DNA from: Goodfellowiella coeruleoviolacea | GTDB taxonomy: Bacteria; Actinomycetota; Actinomycetes; Mycobacteriales; Pseudonocardiaceae | Assembly: GCF_024171785.1 (NCBI RefSeq) | Contig: NZ_JAMTCK010000021.1 | Span: 1-64,000 of the forward strand | Direction: 5' to 3' | DNA length: 64,000 nt | In this document: one piece after another, positions 34,257 through 43,226 of the stretch | Position numbering within the stretch: position 1 is the first letter of the stretch | Layout of the letters: each line of letters begins with the position of its first letter | The notes under the pieces: model-generated | The model's input: the letters and a program-made list of their open reading frames with translations, nothing else | The model's database searches: none | Told to the model about the DNA's origin: nothing | Program-made: the position numbers and the translations under genes

Positions 34257-35135
34257 ATGAACGAGCAGCGCGACGCGCACCACAGGATGCGGGAACTGAG
34301 CGAGCGGCACCTCGGCCCGGACTACGCCGACCAACTGGTGCGCTCGGCGGTGTGGCTGTCCCACGGAGTCCCGAGTGGACGGTCACGGCTGGGCGGCAAC
34401 CCGCTGCTGCCACCCGGCTCGGACTGGCCGACCTGGGGCGACGAGCCGTTGAACTTCCTGGCGCTGGTCGACTGCGCCGAGATCACCGCGCTGGACGAGT
34501 CGATCGGCTTACCGCGCACCGGTTTCCTGAACTTCTTCTGCGGCGCGGGCAATGACCACCCGTGGGGCTTGGACCCCGACGAGGCCGACGGCTGGCGGGT
34601 GATCCACACCAGTGCCGCCGACGCGGTGGACACCCCGGCCCCGGACGGTGCCTGGGTCACCCCGGCACACCCGATGCGGCTCACCCCGTCCGGCCCGGAG
34701 ATCGGTGACGCGTTCCTGGCCGGCTACGACTCCTACCCCGACGAGGAGGAGAGCGAACTGCCGGCCGAGGCCAGGGAGCGCCTGGACGCGCTGGTCACCG
34801 CGTGGGCGGAGGTCGGGCTGACCTCGGTGTGGCGGCCGAGCGGACCGGCCCACCAGATCGGCGGCTGGCCCGAGCCCGTGCAGGAGATGCCCTGGCGGGA
34901 CGCGCAGTTCGCGGCGAGCGGCGTCAACACGAACAAGCGCGACTACTACCGCGATCCCGGCTTCGACGAGGTGGTGCGCGGCATTCCGGAGTGGCGGCTG
35001 CTGCTGCAGGTGGACACCGACAGCACGCTCGACTGGCAGTGGGGTGACTTCGGCCGGCTCTACTTCGTGATCAGGGCGGACGACCTGCGCGCCGGTGACT
35101 TCGGTCGGGTCTGGATGACCGGCCAGTGCTACTGA
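34257..35135 (+). CDS. DUF1963 (YwqG-like) protein
   Basis: 292 residues with the DUF1963 pattern: SRLGGNPLLPPGSDWP, PLNFLALVDCAEI, TGFLNFFCG, ADAVDTPAPDGAWV, HQIGGWPEPVQ and the C-terminal WQWGDFGRLYFVIRADDLRAGDFGRVW. Many related proteins are known only as YwqG-like; the role is unknown, and some occur as immunity proteins in toxin systems. ATG 34257 sits just after the second copy of the 36-bp repeat, so its original promoter may have been displaced by the island. Confidence 0.85.
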   Translation: MNEQRDAHHRMRELSERHLGPDYADQLVRSAVWLSHGVPSGRSRLGGNPLLPPGSDWPTWGDEPLNFLALVDCAEITALDESIGLPRTGFLNFFCGAGNDHPWGLDPDEADGWRVIHTSAADAVDTPAPDGAWVTPAHPMRLTPSGPEIGDAFLAGYDSYPDEEESELPAEARERLDALVTAWAEVGLTSVWRPSGPAHQIGGWPEPVQEMPWRDAQFAASGVNTNKRDYYRDPGFDEVVRGIPEWRLLLQVDTDSTLDWQWGDFGRLYFVIRADDLRAGDFGRVWMTGQCY

Positions 35136-35149
35136 CCGCTCCCGCCGAG

Positions 35150-35178
35150 TTGACCCTCACGCAACGTCAGTGTTTAGC
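35150..35178 (+). promoter_or_regulatory. MerR/TipA-type promoter of the DUF2268 gene
   Basis: TTGACC (35150-35155) and TTTAGC (35173-35178) with a 17-base spacer, or 19 bases to TAGCGT, enclose a dyad-like ACCCTCACGCAACGTCAGTGT. The start codon at 35189 would be at or within a few bases of the transcription start, implying a leaderless mRNA. Confidence 0.5.
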
Positions 35179-35188
35179 GTCCACGGAC

Positions 35189-36076
35189 ATGGCGATCACC
35201 GTTGTGGACACGTTGTCGGGGATGAGGCGGGTGCTGCGGGCCCCGGTCGAGGAGCGTGGCGACGCGCTGCGCTCGATGCTCGAACCGATCAGCGGCATGT
35301 ACCGCTACTTCCCGGGGGAGGTCGATCTGGTGGCCATGCACCAGATGGCGTCCGGTTTCCCCCTCGACCGCGACGAGGAACGCTGCCTGGACGCCCTCGA
35401 CACGCTGGCGGAGGCCGGCGCGTGGGAGCGGGTGCGGGACGCGCTCAACACCGCGCTCGACGTGCAGTTGGCCGCGACGCCGGGGCTGGTGGCCCCGGAC
35501 ATCACCGTGCTGCTCATGCTCGGCGACCCCGGTGACGCCCTCTTCATGGGCCCCAGCCTCGGCGTCACCGGGAACGGCGGGATCTCCGGCTACATCCTGA
35601 TCACCCTGTGGCCCTTCCCGGAGAACGTGGCCCGGCTGGAGGCCACCGTCGTGCACGAGCTGAACCACAACCTGCGCTACAGCCCGGGCGGGGTGGTGTG
35701 GGATCCGATGACCGTCACGGTCGGCGAGCACGTGGTCTCGGAGGGCCTGGCCGACGCGTTCGCCCGCCAGCTCCACGGGGACGAGCTGGGCTACACCCGC
35801 ATCGGCGTGCCGCACCTGCACGACGACGCGGTTTTCGCGAAGGTGGTGACCGGGCTCGACGTGACCGGCATGCAGAACTTCACCGCCTGGGTGCACGGTG
35901 ACACCCACGCCGAGCGCTACGGCGCCACCCCGGTGGGGCTGCCGACCGGTGCCGGATACGCCGTCGGCAACCGGCTGGTGGACGCCTACCTGGCGGCGAC
36001 CGGGCAGACCGCGGCACAGGCCCTGCACGCCGACAGCGCGGAGATCATCGCCACCGCGCTCCGCCAGCGGAGCTGA
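35189..36076 (+). CDS. DUF2268 predicted zinc-protease-like protein
   Basis: 295 residues with HELNHN (His156-Glu157-...-His160), the HExxH-like zinc motif of DUF2268, and the downstream EGLADAFAR helix carrying the third ligand. DUF2268 proteins are predicted cytosolic metalloproteases, often beside TipA/MerR regulators. I chose ATG 35189 rather than the GTG at 35126 because the promoter elements lie between the two. A TipA-type regulator is not adjacent. Confidence 0.85.
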   Translation: MAITVVDTLSGMRRVLRAPVEERGDALRSMLEPISGMYRYFPGEVDLVAMHQMASGFPLDRDEERCLDALDTLAEAGAWERVRDALNTALDVQLAATPGLVAPDITVLLMLGDPGDALFMGPSLGVTGNGGISGYILITLWPFPENVARLEATVVHELNHNLRYSPGGVVWDPMTVTVGEHVVSEGLADAFARQLHGDELGYTRIGVPHLHDDAVFAKVVTGLDVTGMQNFTAWVHGDTHAERYGATPVGLPTGAGYAVGNRLVDAYLAATGQTAAQALHADSAEIIATALRQRS

Positions 36077-36087
36077 TCACCGGGATC

Positions 36088-36133
36088 GCGGCAGCACCGC
36101 CCCGTCCGGCTGAGCCGAGGGTGGTGCTGCCGC
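36088..36133. terminator. Terminator after the DUF2268 gene
   Basis: Perfect 11-bp arms GCGGCAGCACC (36088-36098) and GGTGCTGCCGC (36123-36133), eleven bases after the stop. The remaining 150 bases to the next gene show no coding. Confidence 0.7.
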
Positions 36134-36286
36134 CCCCGGTGCGGCCGCCGGGCTGGTCGGGGCGGCAGTGTTGATCGTCTCCCGATAGGGCGCGGCAAGC
36201 CCGGCTCTGGTTGCTCGCGGAAGAAAAATGGTGTGAATGTCGACAAGGCCATCGTCTTCGCCTGGAATCCGTCCCATGATTGAGGG

Positions 36287-37450
36287 ATGAAGGCTGTTCA
36301 GGGGGGCCGCCGAACCCTGTCGGTGGTGATCGCCGCCGGTGGCCTCGGCGGACACATCTACCCCGGACTGGCGTTGGCCGAGACCATTCGGCGGGCCGTG
36401 CCCGCGGCGCGGATCACCTTTGTCGGCACCCGCCGCGGGCTGGAGGGCCGGCTGGTGCCGCAGGCCGGGTACCCGCTGCGGACGGTGGACATGGTGCCGC
36501 TGACCCGGGGCAACGGGCTGCGGTTTCCCGCGGCCCTGCTCCGCTCGGTCGCCCAGTGCCAGCAGGTGATCAAGCGGACCCAGGCGCAGGTCGCGGTCGG
36601 CATGGGCGGGTACTCCAGCGCGCCGCTGATCGCGGCGGCCCGGCTGGCCGGCATCAAGTCCCTGGTGCACGACTCCAACGCGATCCCCGGCCGGGCCAAC
36701 CGGTTCTCCACCAAGTTCACCGACAACGTGGCGCTCGCCTTCGACGAGGCCGAGCGGTACCTGCCGGACTCGGTCAACCGCCGCATCGTGGGCATGCCGC
36801 TGAGCGCCGACCTGGCCCGCTACGACCGGGACGCGCTGCGGCCGGCCGCCCGCGCCGCGCTCGGGCTGGCCGAGGACACGGTCCTCGTCCTGGTCAACGG
36901 CGGCAGCCTGGGCGCGACCCGGCTCAACCACGCGGCCGTCGACCTGGCCGCGCGCTGGCGGGACCGGACCGACGTCCGGTTGCTGATCAAGGCGGGTCAG
37001 GAGGGCGTGGACGAGCTGAACCGGCGGATCACCGCGGCCGGTGCCGAACGGGTGGCCCAGGCGGTCGACTACTTCGACCGGATGGACCACGTGTACGCCG
37101 CGAGCGACCTCGCGGTGTGCCGGGCCGGCGCGGCCACCGTCGCCGAGCTGCGCCAGGTCGGGCTGCCCGCCGTGCTGGTGCCCTACCCGCACGCCGCCGA
37201 CGACCACCAGACCCGCAACGCGCGTGCCCTGGTCGACATCGGCGCCGCCGTGCTGCTGCCCGACGCCGAGGTGACCGCCGAGCGGCTGGAGACCCTGGTC
37301 GGCGGTCTGGTCGCAACCCCGCTGCGGCGTGCCGAGATGGCCGAGGCGGCGCAGCGGGGTGGCCGCTCCGACGCGGCCGAGCAGCTCGCCTCCTGGGTGC
37401 TCGAACTGGCCGGGCTGCCGGTCACCATCAGCTCGCCCACGCACGTCTGA
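36287..37450 (+). CDS. MurG-like UDP-GlcNAc:lipid glycosyltransferase, outside the dcw cluster
   Basis: A 387-residue GT28 enzyme. MurG landmarks are present: AAGGLGGHIYPGLALAETI (the canonical GGTGGH reads GGLGGH), FVGTRRGLEGRLVPQAGYPL, GMGGYSSAPLIAAARLAGIKSLVHDSNAIPGRANR, VNGGSLGATRLN and, in the donor site, CRAGAATVAELRQVGLPAVLVPYPHAADDHQTRNA. True MurG adds GlcNAc to lipid I. Being alone and away from division genes, this is probably a second MurG, perhaps giving antibiotic tolerance or acting in a secondary pathway; VHDSNAIPG replaces the usual HEQN-PG. Confidence 0.88.
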   Translation: MKAVQGGRRTLSVVIAAGGLGGHIYPGLALAETIRRAVPAARITFVGTRRGLEGRLVPQAGYPLRTVDMVPLTRGNGLRFPAALLRSVAQCQQVIKRTQAQVAVGMGGYSSAPLIAAARLAGIKSLVHDSNAIPGRANRFSTKFTDNVALAFDEAERYLPDSVNRRIVGMPLSADLARYDRDALRPAARAALGLAEDTVLVLVNGGSLGATRLNHAAVDLAARWRDRTDVRLLIKAGQEGVDELNRRITAAGAERVAQAVDYFDRMDHVYAASDLAVCRAGAATVAELRQVGLPAVLVPYPHAADDHQTRNARALVDIGAAVLLPDAEVTAERLETLVGGLVATPLRRAEMAEAAQRGGRSDAAEQLASWVLELAGLPVTISSPTHV

Positions 37451-37573
37451 GCCCGGCTCCGGGCACACCGGGAGCACTCCTCGGATCGGTGCCGGAAACC
37501 TTGTCACGCCCTGTCAGGGTTTGCCGGCACGGTGGCCGTCGTACCAGGAAGCACTGGAAACGACGGGAGAACC

Positions 37574-38491
37574 ATGGGCAGCACACTCGCCGGCAAGGTG
37601 GCGCTGGTCGCCGGGGGCACGCGCGGCGCGAGCCGGGCGATCGCGACCGAACTCGGCCGCGCCGGCGCCACCGTGTACGTCACCGGCCGGACCACCAGGA
37701 CCCAGCGGTCCGAAGTGGACCGCGCCGAGTCCATTGAGGACACCGCGGACCTGGTCCGCGCGGCCGGGGGCGAGGGCATCGCGGTCCGGGTGGACCACCT
37801 GGAGCGCGACCAGGTGGCGGCGCTGGCCGAGCGGATCGACGCCGAGCAGGGGCGGTTGGACATCCTGGTCAACGGCCTGTGGGGCGGGGACAACTACCTG
37901 GAGTGGGGCAAGCCGGTCTGGGAGCACTCGCTGGACAAGGGGCTGCGCCAGGTGCGCCTGGGCATTGACGCGCACCTGATCACCCACCACCACCTGCTGC
38001 CCCTGCTGATCCGCCGGCCCGGCGGGCTGGTGGTCGAGCTGACCGACGGCACCGCCGAGTACAACGCGCGCTACCGCACCGGAACCGCACTGCCGTTCTA
38101 CCTGGTCAAGGCCTCCGCGCACCCGATGGCCGTCGGGCTGGCCGCCGAACTGGAACCGCACGGCGGCACCGCGGTGGCGTTCACCCCGGGCTGGCTGCGC
38201 TCCGAGGCCATGCTGGAGATCTACGGCGTGACCGAGGAGAACTGGCGGGACGCGTGCGCCAAGGAGCCGCACTTCTGCATCTCGGAGACGCCCACGTTCT
38301 CCGGCCGCGCGGTGGCGGCCCTGGCCGCCGACCCCGACCGGGCCCGCTGGTCCGGCCAGACCGTGAACAGCGGACAGCTGGCCAAGGTCTACGGCATCAC
38401 CGACGTGGACGGCAGCCAGCCCGACGCGTGGCGCTACATCGAGGAGGTGGAGCACGCCGGCAAGCCCGCCGACGCCACCGGCTACCGCTGA
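37574..38491 (+). CDS. Short-chain dehydrogenase/reductase with altered active-site spacing
   Basis: A 305-residue SDR: coenzyme motif GGTRGASRAIATELGRAGATVYVTGRT, LVNGLWGGD and a C-terminal substrate loop (PGWLRSEAMLEIYGV). The subfamily normally has FYxLxK-type YxxxK; here it is FYLVKAS, so Tyr and Lys are one residue closer, or Phe stands in the Tyr position. Activity may be altered. ATG 37574 follows GGGAG. It overlaps the convergent WYL regulator gene by ten bases. Confidence 0.88.
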   Translation: MGSTLAGKVALVAGGTRGASRAIATELGRAGATVYVTGRTTRTQRSEVDRAESIEDTADLVRAAGGEGIAVRVDHLERDQVAALAERIDAEQGRLDILVNGLWGGDNYLEWGKPVWEHSLDKGLRQVRLGIDAHLITHHHLLPLLIRRPGGLVVELTDGTAEYNARYRTGTALPFYLVKASAHPMAVGLAAELEPHGGTAVAFTPGWLRSEAMLEIYGVTEENWRDACAKEPHFCISETPTFSGRAVAALAADPDRARWSGQTVNSGQLAKVYGITDVDGSQPDAWRYIEEVEHAGKPADATGYR

Positions 38492-39651
38492 TCCGCCGGC
38501 TGGTCGGGGCCGCGCACGGCGTTGTGCGCGGCCATGGCGGCGCCGACCTCGGCGAGCGCGGCCCGCAGTGACACCGGCTCCAGCACCTCGACGCCGGCGC
38601 CAAGGGCGATGAGCTGGCTGAGGCCGATCTCGTGGCTCTCCACGGCGAGTTCGGCCTCGGCCCAGCCGTCCGCGTCCGGCTCGCCCTGCGACAGCAGCAC
38701 CTCGGCCAGGTACTCCGGGCCGATCACACTGGGCAGTGCCCGCCGGGCCAGCGGACTCAACCGGACCCGCGCCCGCAGCGGGAACGACACCCGCTCGAAC
38801 GCGGCCGAGGACTGCCGCCACCAGCCGGCCAGGTCGAACCCGTCCGGCCGGTCGAACCGCGCGTCGAGCACGTCCGCGGCAGCGATCCGGGCCACCCGGT
38901 AGGTGCGCACCTGGCCGTGCCAATCCAGCTCTCGGCTGCCTTCGCCACCCGATCCGTGTTGATTCAGCTCTCGGCTGGCTGCGCCACCCGATCCGTGCCA
39001 ATCCAGCTCTCGGCTGGCTGCGCCACCCGATCCGCGTTGATTCAGCTCTCGGCTGGCTGCACCAGCCGATCCGCGGGGCGGCTCCGGCACTCGGGCGACC
39101 AGGTACCAGACGCCCGCCTTGAGCACCAGGCCCAGCGGCTCCACCACGCGATCGACCACAGTGGACCGCCGCTGGTAGCGCATGGCCAGCCGCCGCTGCT
39201 CCCACACGGCACGGGCCAGCACCGCGAGCACGTCACCCACCTCGTCCGGGGTGCGGAACCAGCCCCGCGCGTCCAGGTGGAAACGCCCGGCCACGTGCTC
39301 GGCCTGTGCCCGCAACTGGTCGGGCAGGGCGGCGGACACCTTGGCGTGCGCAGCCGACACGGCCGTGCCCAGGCCCAGCGCGGCCAGCGCCTCGGGCACG
39401 CCCAACGCGAAGATCGCCACCACCTCGCGGGCGGTGAGCCCGTCCAGCCTGGCCCGCCAGCCCTCGACCAGCCGCACCCCGCCGTGCCGGCCCTGCTCCG
39501 TCCACAGTGGAACCCCGGCCTCGCGCAGCGCGGCCAGGTCGCGGTGCAGGGTCCGTTCGGACACCCCGAGCGCGGCGGCCAGTTCCGGGACGGTGGCCGA
39601 GCGCTTGCGCTGCAGGGTGAACAGCAGGGCCACCAGTCGTTCCGCACGCAT
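38482..39651 (-). CDS. WYL-domain transcriptional regulator (DeoR-type HTH) with an in-frame minisatellite
   Basis: 389 residues. N-terminal HTH RLVALLFTLQRKRSATVPELAAALGVSERTLHRDLAALREAGVPLW, then a WYL ligand-binding domain with VEPLGLVLKAGVWYLVARV and, after an insert, TYRVARI, and a WCX-like C-terminus. The insert is four tandem 13-residue units of the type GSGGAASRELxxH inside the WYL domain, encoded by 39-bp repeats. WYL regulators sense nucleic-acid or small-molecule ligands. The convergent SDR is a plausible target. It is unclear whether the insert leaves the WYL domain functional. Confidence 0.9.
   Translation of the reverse strand: MRAERLVALLFTLQRKRSATVPELAAALGVSERTLHRDLAALREAGVPLWTEQGRHGGVRLVEGWRARLDGLTAREVVAIFALGVPEALAALGLGTAVSAAHAKVSAALPDQLRAQAEHVAGRFHLDARGWFRTPDEVGDVLAVLARAVWEQRRLAMRYQRRSTVVDRVVEPLGLVLKAGVWYLVARVPEPPRGSAGAASRELNQRGSGGAASRELDWHGSGGAASRELNQHGSGGEGSRELDWHGQVRTYRVARIAAADVLDARFDRPDGFDLAGWWRQSSAAFERVSFPLRARVRLSPLARRALPSVIGPEYLAEVLLSQGEPDADGWAEAELAVESHEIGLSQLIALGAGVEVLEPVSLRAALAEVGAAMAAHNAVRGPDQPADQR
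38917..39073 (-). repeat. Four 39-bp tandem repeats inside the WYL regulator
   Basis: Four in-frame 39-base units run from 38917 to 39073. Alternate units differ in one place (encoding DW versus NQ), which gives a 78-bp higher-order period and suggests growth by doubling. The unit includes CAGCTCTCGGCTGGCTGCGC and neighbouring GATCCG. Confidence 0.9.
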
Positions 39652-39711
39652 GCCCGACAGCTTCCCCCAACCGCCCGCGCCCGACCGGTCAGGCCAGTGC
39701 GGCCACGTCGG

Positions 39712-42672
39712 TCAGTCGGCCAGTTCGACGAGTTCGGTCAGCTCGCGCAGCAGCTCGGACGCGGTCACCGCGTCCACCGTCCCGAACGCGGTCGTGGCGG
39801 AATCGGCGTCCCAGTGCTCCTCCGGGCGGGAGTCGAGCCAGACAGCGGTGATGCGCTGCTCCGGGTAGTGCCTGATGTCACCCGCGTACATCCCGGGGTC
39901 GAGGCTGACCACGACGGCCGAGTCGGCCGACACCGGCCGGGAGATCCACGGCTCCACGCCGCTCTCCTTGAGCGTCGCCCGCCGCCAGCCGCGTTTCGCC
40001 AGGGTGGCCAGGCGGTAGGTGGAGACGGTGGTGTCGTGGAACCGCGTGAGCACGGTGCTGGCCCGCTCCTCCTCGGTGAGCCGGTACACAGCGCGGTGCA
40101 ACTGCGGGAACGGCTGGCTGATCTGGTAGTCGTCGAACAGCTCCACCCAGTCGGCCCGGGAGTCGCCGAGGTGCAGCGGGTGGGCGATGCCGACCAGGGT
40201 CGTGTCCGGCAGGGTGAGGGTGGTGTCGTCGACGTCGGCGAACGTGCGGTCCTCGGCTACCCGGAAGAACTGGCCGGCCTCACCTGTGCACCAGACCAGT
40301 CGGCGCACGAGGTGCCAGAGCAGCGGGTGGTCGACGAACAGGCGCCGGAACTCCGTGACCGGCCAGCGGCGCTGGCCGATCATGGCCTGCTCGAACCGCC
40401 TGATCTGGGCGTCCGCGACCGTGCGCACGTCCTTCTTGAGCGCGGTGAACCGCTGGTGGGCGGCCGGGGCCAGGTCCTGGTCGTCGCGCGCGCCGGGTTT
40501 GGGCAGGTCCTTGCGGCGGGTGCCGTCCGCGTCGGCCACGTACGGCTTGAGCTGCTCGTCGAAGCCCACGGTGAACTGGCGCGGCCCGTAGTCGAGGGTG
40601 AGGCTGCCGCGCGCGTCCAACCCGAAGTCGGGCACCAACTGGTCAACCAGCTCGTCGGCGCTGATGCCGCGCTGCGCGGCGAGTTGGGCGAGCACGTCCC
40701 GCGCGGCCGTGCCCAGCGCCTTGGTCGGCGGTTTGTCCGCGATGTCGCTCAGGTACAGCAGGGCGGTGTCGGTGCCGATCGCACCGAGCACGGCCGCACC
40801 CGCCTTGGCCTTGGCCGGTTCACCCGCACCCGACCAGGCCCGGACGACCGGGACCAGCCGCCGCGCGGTGGTGTCGTCGCCGATCGCGGCCAGCGCGTGC
40901 AACGCCCAGTCCGCCTGCCCGGTCCACTCGAACAGCAGCCAGCCCAGTTCGGCGAGCGAGGCCGGGTCCAGATGCTCCCTGGCCAGGAACACGCCGGGGT
41001 AGATCTGGTCCTTCTTGGACAGCGCGAGCATGGTGACGAGGTGGCCGGTGGCGGTCCTGGGCAGCGCCCGGGTCCGGTCCCGCAGCAGCACCTGCGGCAA
41101 CACGTCGAGGTCGAGTTCACTGGTGAGGTGGAGCTGGTTGGCCCCGCTGGGGAAGAAGTCCAGCGGATCGGTGTTGAGCAGCGCGGCCACCGCCTCCGCC
41201 GCCTTGTCGCCGTGATCGCCCTTGGTCGCCGCCACGATGTCGGCCACGGGGGTGTGCTCGGCGATGCGCCGCAGCGCGGCCTCGGCACCGCGCTGCCGGG
41301 GGCCGGCCTTGCCCAGCGCGTCCGGAACGAGCGCGCGGGCCGCCAGCAGGGGGTCGTCGCCCCGCGCCGCGTCCGCCGGCACGGTGGCCACCAGGTCCTT
41401 GACCACGGTCCGCCGCGCCGGCTTGCGACCGCGCGCCCACGGCGGCGCGACCAGCGGCTCCGGCAGGTCGTCCTCGGCCGCCTCCGGCACCCACCCCAGT
41501 CGCGCGTCCACCCCCTCCACCGCGGCCCGGATCTCCGCCGGCAGTGTCGGCAGCACGGCCGCGACCAGCTCGGGGTTGGTCCGCACGTGGACCCCCAGCA
41601 GCCGGGCGGCGCAGGTCGCGGCGGCGGACGTGCCGGTGGACGCCTTGGCCAGCACGCGCAGCGCGCGCACCGGGAAGTTCCGCATGGCGTGGCGGACCGC
41701 CGGGTGCGTCTGCGCCTGGTCCAGTCCGGACACCAGCAGGGCGAGTCCCTCGTCGGAAGGCAGCGACGCCAGTGCGAGCGGCTCGTGGGAACGCAGCGAG
41801 GCCAGTCCGAACCGCGGGTACCGGTAGGTCGCGTTGACCAGGTCGGTCAACTCGGGCAGCAGCGCGGTGCCCACCGCCTGCAGCAGGGTGCCCACCAGCT
41901 CCTCCCCGGCCAGCCACTTCCACTCCCGGTCGCGGGTGCGCAGCAGGTCCAACTGCCCGGCCGAGCCCACCGAGCTGAGCAGCAGCCGCCACTGCACCTG
42001 GTGCATGTCCACTGTGGACGCGGCACGGCAGATCTCGTCCACCCAGTGCGTCTGGTCGGGCACCAGGAACGAGACGACCGTCCGCTGGAAGTCGGTGGTG
42101 CGGTGGCGCGCCAGCGCCTCGACCGCGTCCCGGTGCTCGTCCGCCGGGGCCACCGCCAGGAACGCGCGCATCCGCCTGGCGATCCGCTCGTTGGTGCCGC
42201 TTCCCCAGTCGTGGTCATCGGCGGCGCGGAAGCGCAGGTAGTTGTAGCGGGTCCGGGACATGCTCTTGTGGTCGTGCACCCGGGCGAGTTCCGCGGTGGC
42301 CTCGGCGGCGAACCGCAGCCCTCGGGTGGTGATCCACGCGTCGGCGAACAGCTTCATCTCGTTCCGCTGGTCCCAGTGCGCCTCCTGAGCGGCGATGGTG
42401 GCGATCACCGCCGCGCTCAGCGGGGTGACCTCGCCGCGCAGGTGGGCGCGGGCGGCGTCGGCGAGCACGGGATCGCCGCCCATCTGCGCCACCACGTCGC
42501 TGATGTTCCGCTCGTGCCGCTGGAGGACCGCCACGGCCGTGCCGTCCAGCGCGATCGGTGACCCGGCAGGGCCGTCGCGGCGCGGGAAGAGCTTGGGCAG
42601 CCAGTCCTCCGGGAGGCGCACGCTGTCCTCCTCCGGCAGGGTGACCTCGATGGTGTGGTCGTCGGTGTGCAT
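39712..42672 (-). CDS. DUF4132 (MolR-like) protein
   Basis: A 986-residue protein with the DUF4132 core near residues 730-880: DAQIRRFEQAMIGQRRWPVTEFRRLFVDHPLLWHLVRRLVWCTG and the following VGIAHPLHLGDSRADWVELFDDYQISQPFPQLHR. The rest is a long helical, HEAT-like region. In E. coli the related MolR was linked to molybdate regulation, but the molecular role of the family is unknown; many members carry WGR-like parts. ATG 42672. It stands alone between two regulators. Confidence 0.88.
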   Translation of the reverse strand: MHTDDHTIEVTLPEEDSVRLPEDWLPKLFPRRDGPAGSPIALDGTAVAVLQRHERNISDVVAQMGGDPVLADAARAHLRGEVTPLSAAVIATIAAQEAHWDQRNEMKLFADAWITTRGLRFAAEATAELARVHDHKSMSRTRYNYLRFRAADDHDWGSGTNERIARRMRAFLAVAPADEHRDAVEALARHRTTDFQRTVVSFLVPDQTHWVDEICRAASTVDMHQVQWRLLLSSVGSAGQLDLLRTRDREWKWLAGEELVGTLLQAVGTALLPELTDLVNATYRYPRFGLASLRSHEPLALASLPSDEGLALLVSGLDQAQTHPAVRHAMRNFPVRALRVLAKASTGTSAAATCAARLLGVHVRTNPELVAAVLPTLPAEIRAAVEGVDARLGWVPEAAEDDLPEPLVAPPWARGRKPARRTVVKDLVATVPADAARGDDPLLAARALVPDALGKAGPRQRGAEAALRRIAEHTPVADIVAATKGDHGDKAAEAVAALLNTDPLDFFPSGANQLHLTSELDLDVLPQVLLRDRTRALPRTATGHLVTMLALSKKDQIYPGVFLAREHLDPASLAELGWLLFEWTGQADWALHALAAIGDDTTARRLVPVVRAWSGAGEPAKAKAGAAVLGAIGTDTALLYLSDIADKPPTKALGTAARDVLAQLAAQRGISADELVDQLVPDFGLDARGSLTLDYGPRQFTVGFDEQLKPYVADADGTRRKDLPKPGARDDQDLAPAAHQRFTALKKDVRTVADAQIRRFEQAMIGQRRWPVTEFRRLFVDHPLLWHLVRRLVWCTGEAGQFFRVAEDRTFADVDDTTLTLPDTTLVGIAHPLHLGDSRADWVELFDDYQISQPFPQLHRAVYRLTEEERASTVLTRFHDTTVSTYRLATLAKRGWRRATLKESGVEPWISRPVSADSAVVVSLDPGMYAGDIRHYPEQRITAVWLDSRPEEHWDADSATTAFGTVDAVTASELLRELTELVELAD

Positions 42673-42718
42673 GCCGCCGCACCCTACGAACCAGCACCGA
42701 CAGCCGCGCTGCCCCGCC

Positions 42719-43174
42719 CTACTCGGTGAACACGCGCTGCGGGCCCGATCCCCGCTGGCTCAGCACGTCGTCCGGGTTGGCCAGCAGGCAGCGGTCGATG
42801 GACAGGCACCCGCAGCCGATGCAGTCGGTGAGGTTGTCCCGCAACCGCTCCAGCTGCGTGATCCGGCTGGTGAGGTCGTCGTGCCAGCACTGGGACAGCC
42901 GGGCCCAGTCCTCCCGGGTCGGGGTGCGGCCCTCGGGCAGCAGGCCCAGGGCGTCGCGGATCATGGCCAGCGGGATGCCGACGCGCTGCGACACGCGGAC
43001 GAACGCGATCCGGCGCAGCATGTCCCGGCCGAACCGGCGCTGGTTTCCGCTGGTCCGCCGGCTGTGGATGAGGCCTTCCCGCTCGTAGAAGCGCAGCGCC
43101 GAGGTGGGCACGCCGCTGCGCTCGGACAGCTCGCCGATGGTCAGTTCCCGCTGCCGACAGGAAATCGGTGTCAC
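42719..43174 (-). CDS. soxR: Redox-sensing regulator SoxR (MerR family, [2Fe-2S])
   Basis: A 151-residue SoxR: winged helix ELTIGELSERSGVPTSALRFYEREGLIHSRRTSGNQRRF and the iron-sulphur motif CIGCGCLSIDRC (C-x2-C-x-C-x5-C) near residue 120. In actinomycetes SoxR answers redox-cycling metabolites rather than superoxide alone and activates a small set of oxidoreductase genes. GTG 43174 is the start. It is divergent from an FMN reductase gene whose promoter has the SoxR layout. Confidence 0.93.
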   Translation of the reverse strand: MTPISCRQRELTIGELSERSGVPTSALRFYEREGLIHSRRTSGNQRRFGRDMLRRIAFVRVSQRVGIPLAMIRDALGLLPEGRTPTREDWARLSQCWHDDLTSRITQLERLRDNLTDCIGCGCLSIDRCLLANPDDVLSQRGSGPQRVFTE

Positions 43175-43189
43175 GGCGCCCAGGCTAGC

Positions 43190-43220
43190 TTGACTTGAAC
43201 CATTGTTTAAGTTCGATGCT
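43190..43220 (+). promoter_or_regulatory. SoxR-dependent promoter of the FMN reductase gene
   Basis: TTGACT (43190-43195) and GATGCT (43215-43220) are separated by exactly 19 bases, and the spacer has a dyad-like CTTGAAC...GTTTAAG. The ATG at 43227 would be the first base or so of the transcript, implying a leaderless mRNA. Confidence 0.65.
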
Positions 43221-43226
43221 CTGCGC

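Noticed and set aside
38632-42561. 1309-residue plus-strand open frame across the WYL and DUF4132 genes
   Set aside because: It spans two genes on the other strand and an intergenic gap; no domain is readable.
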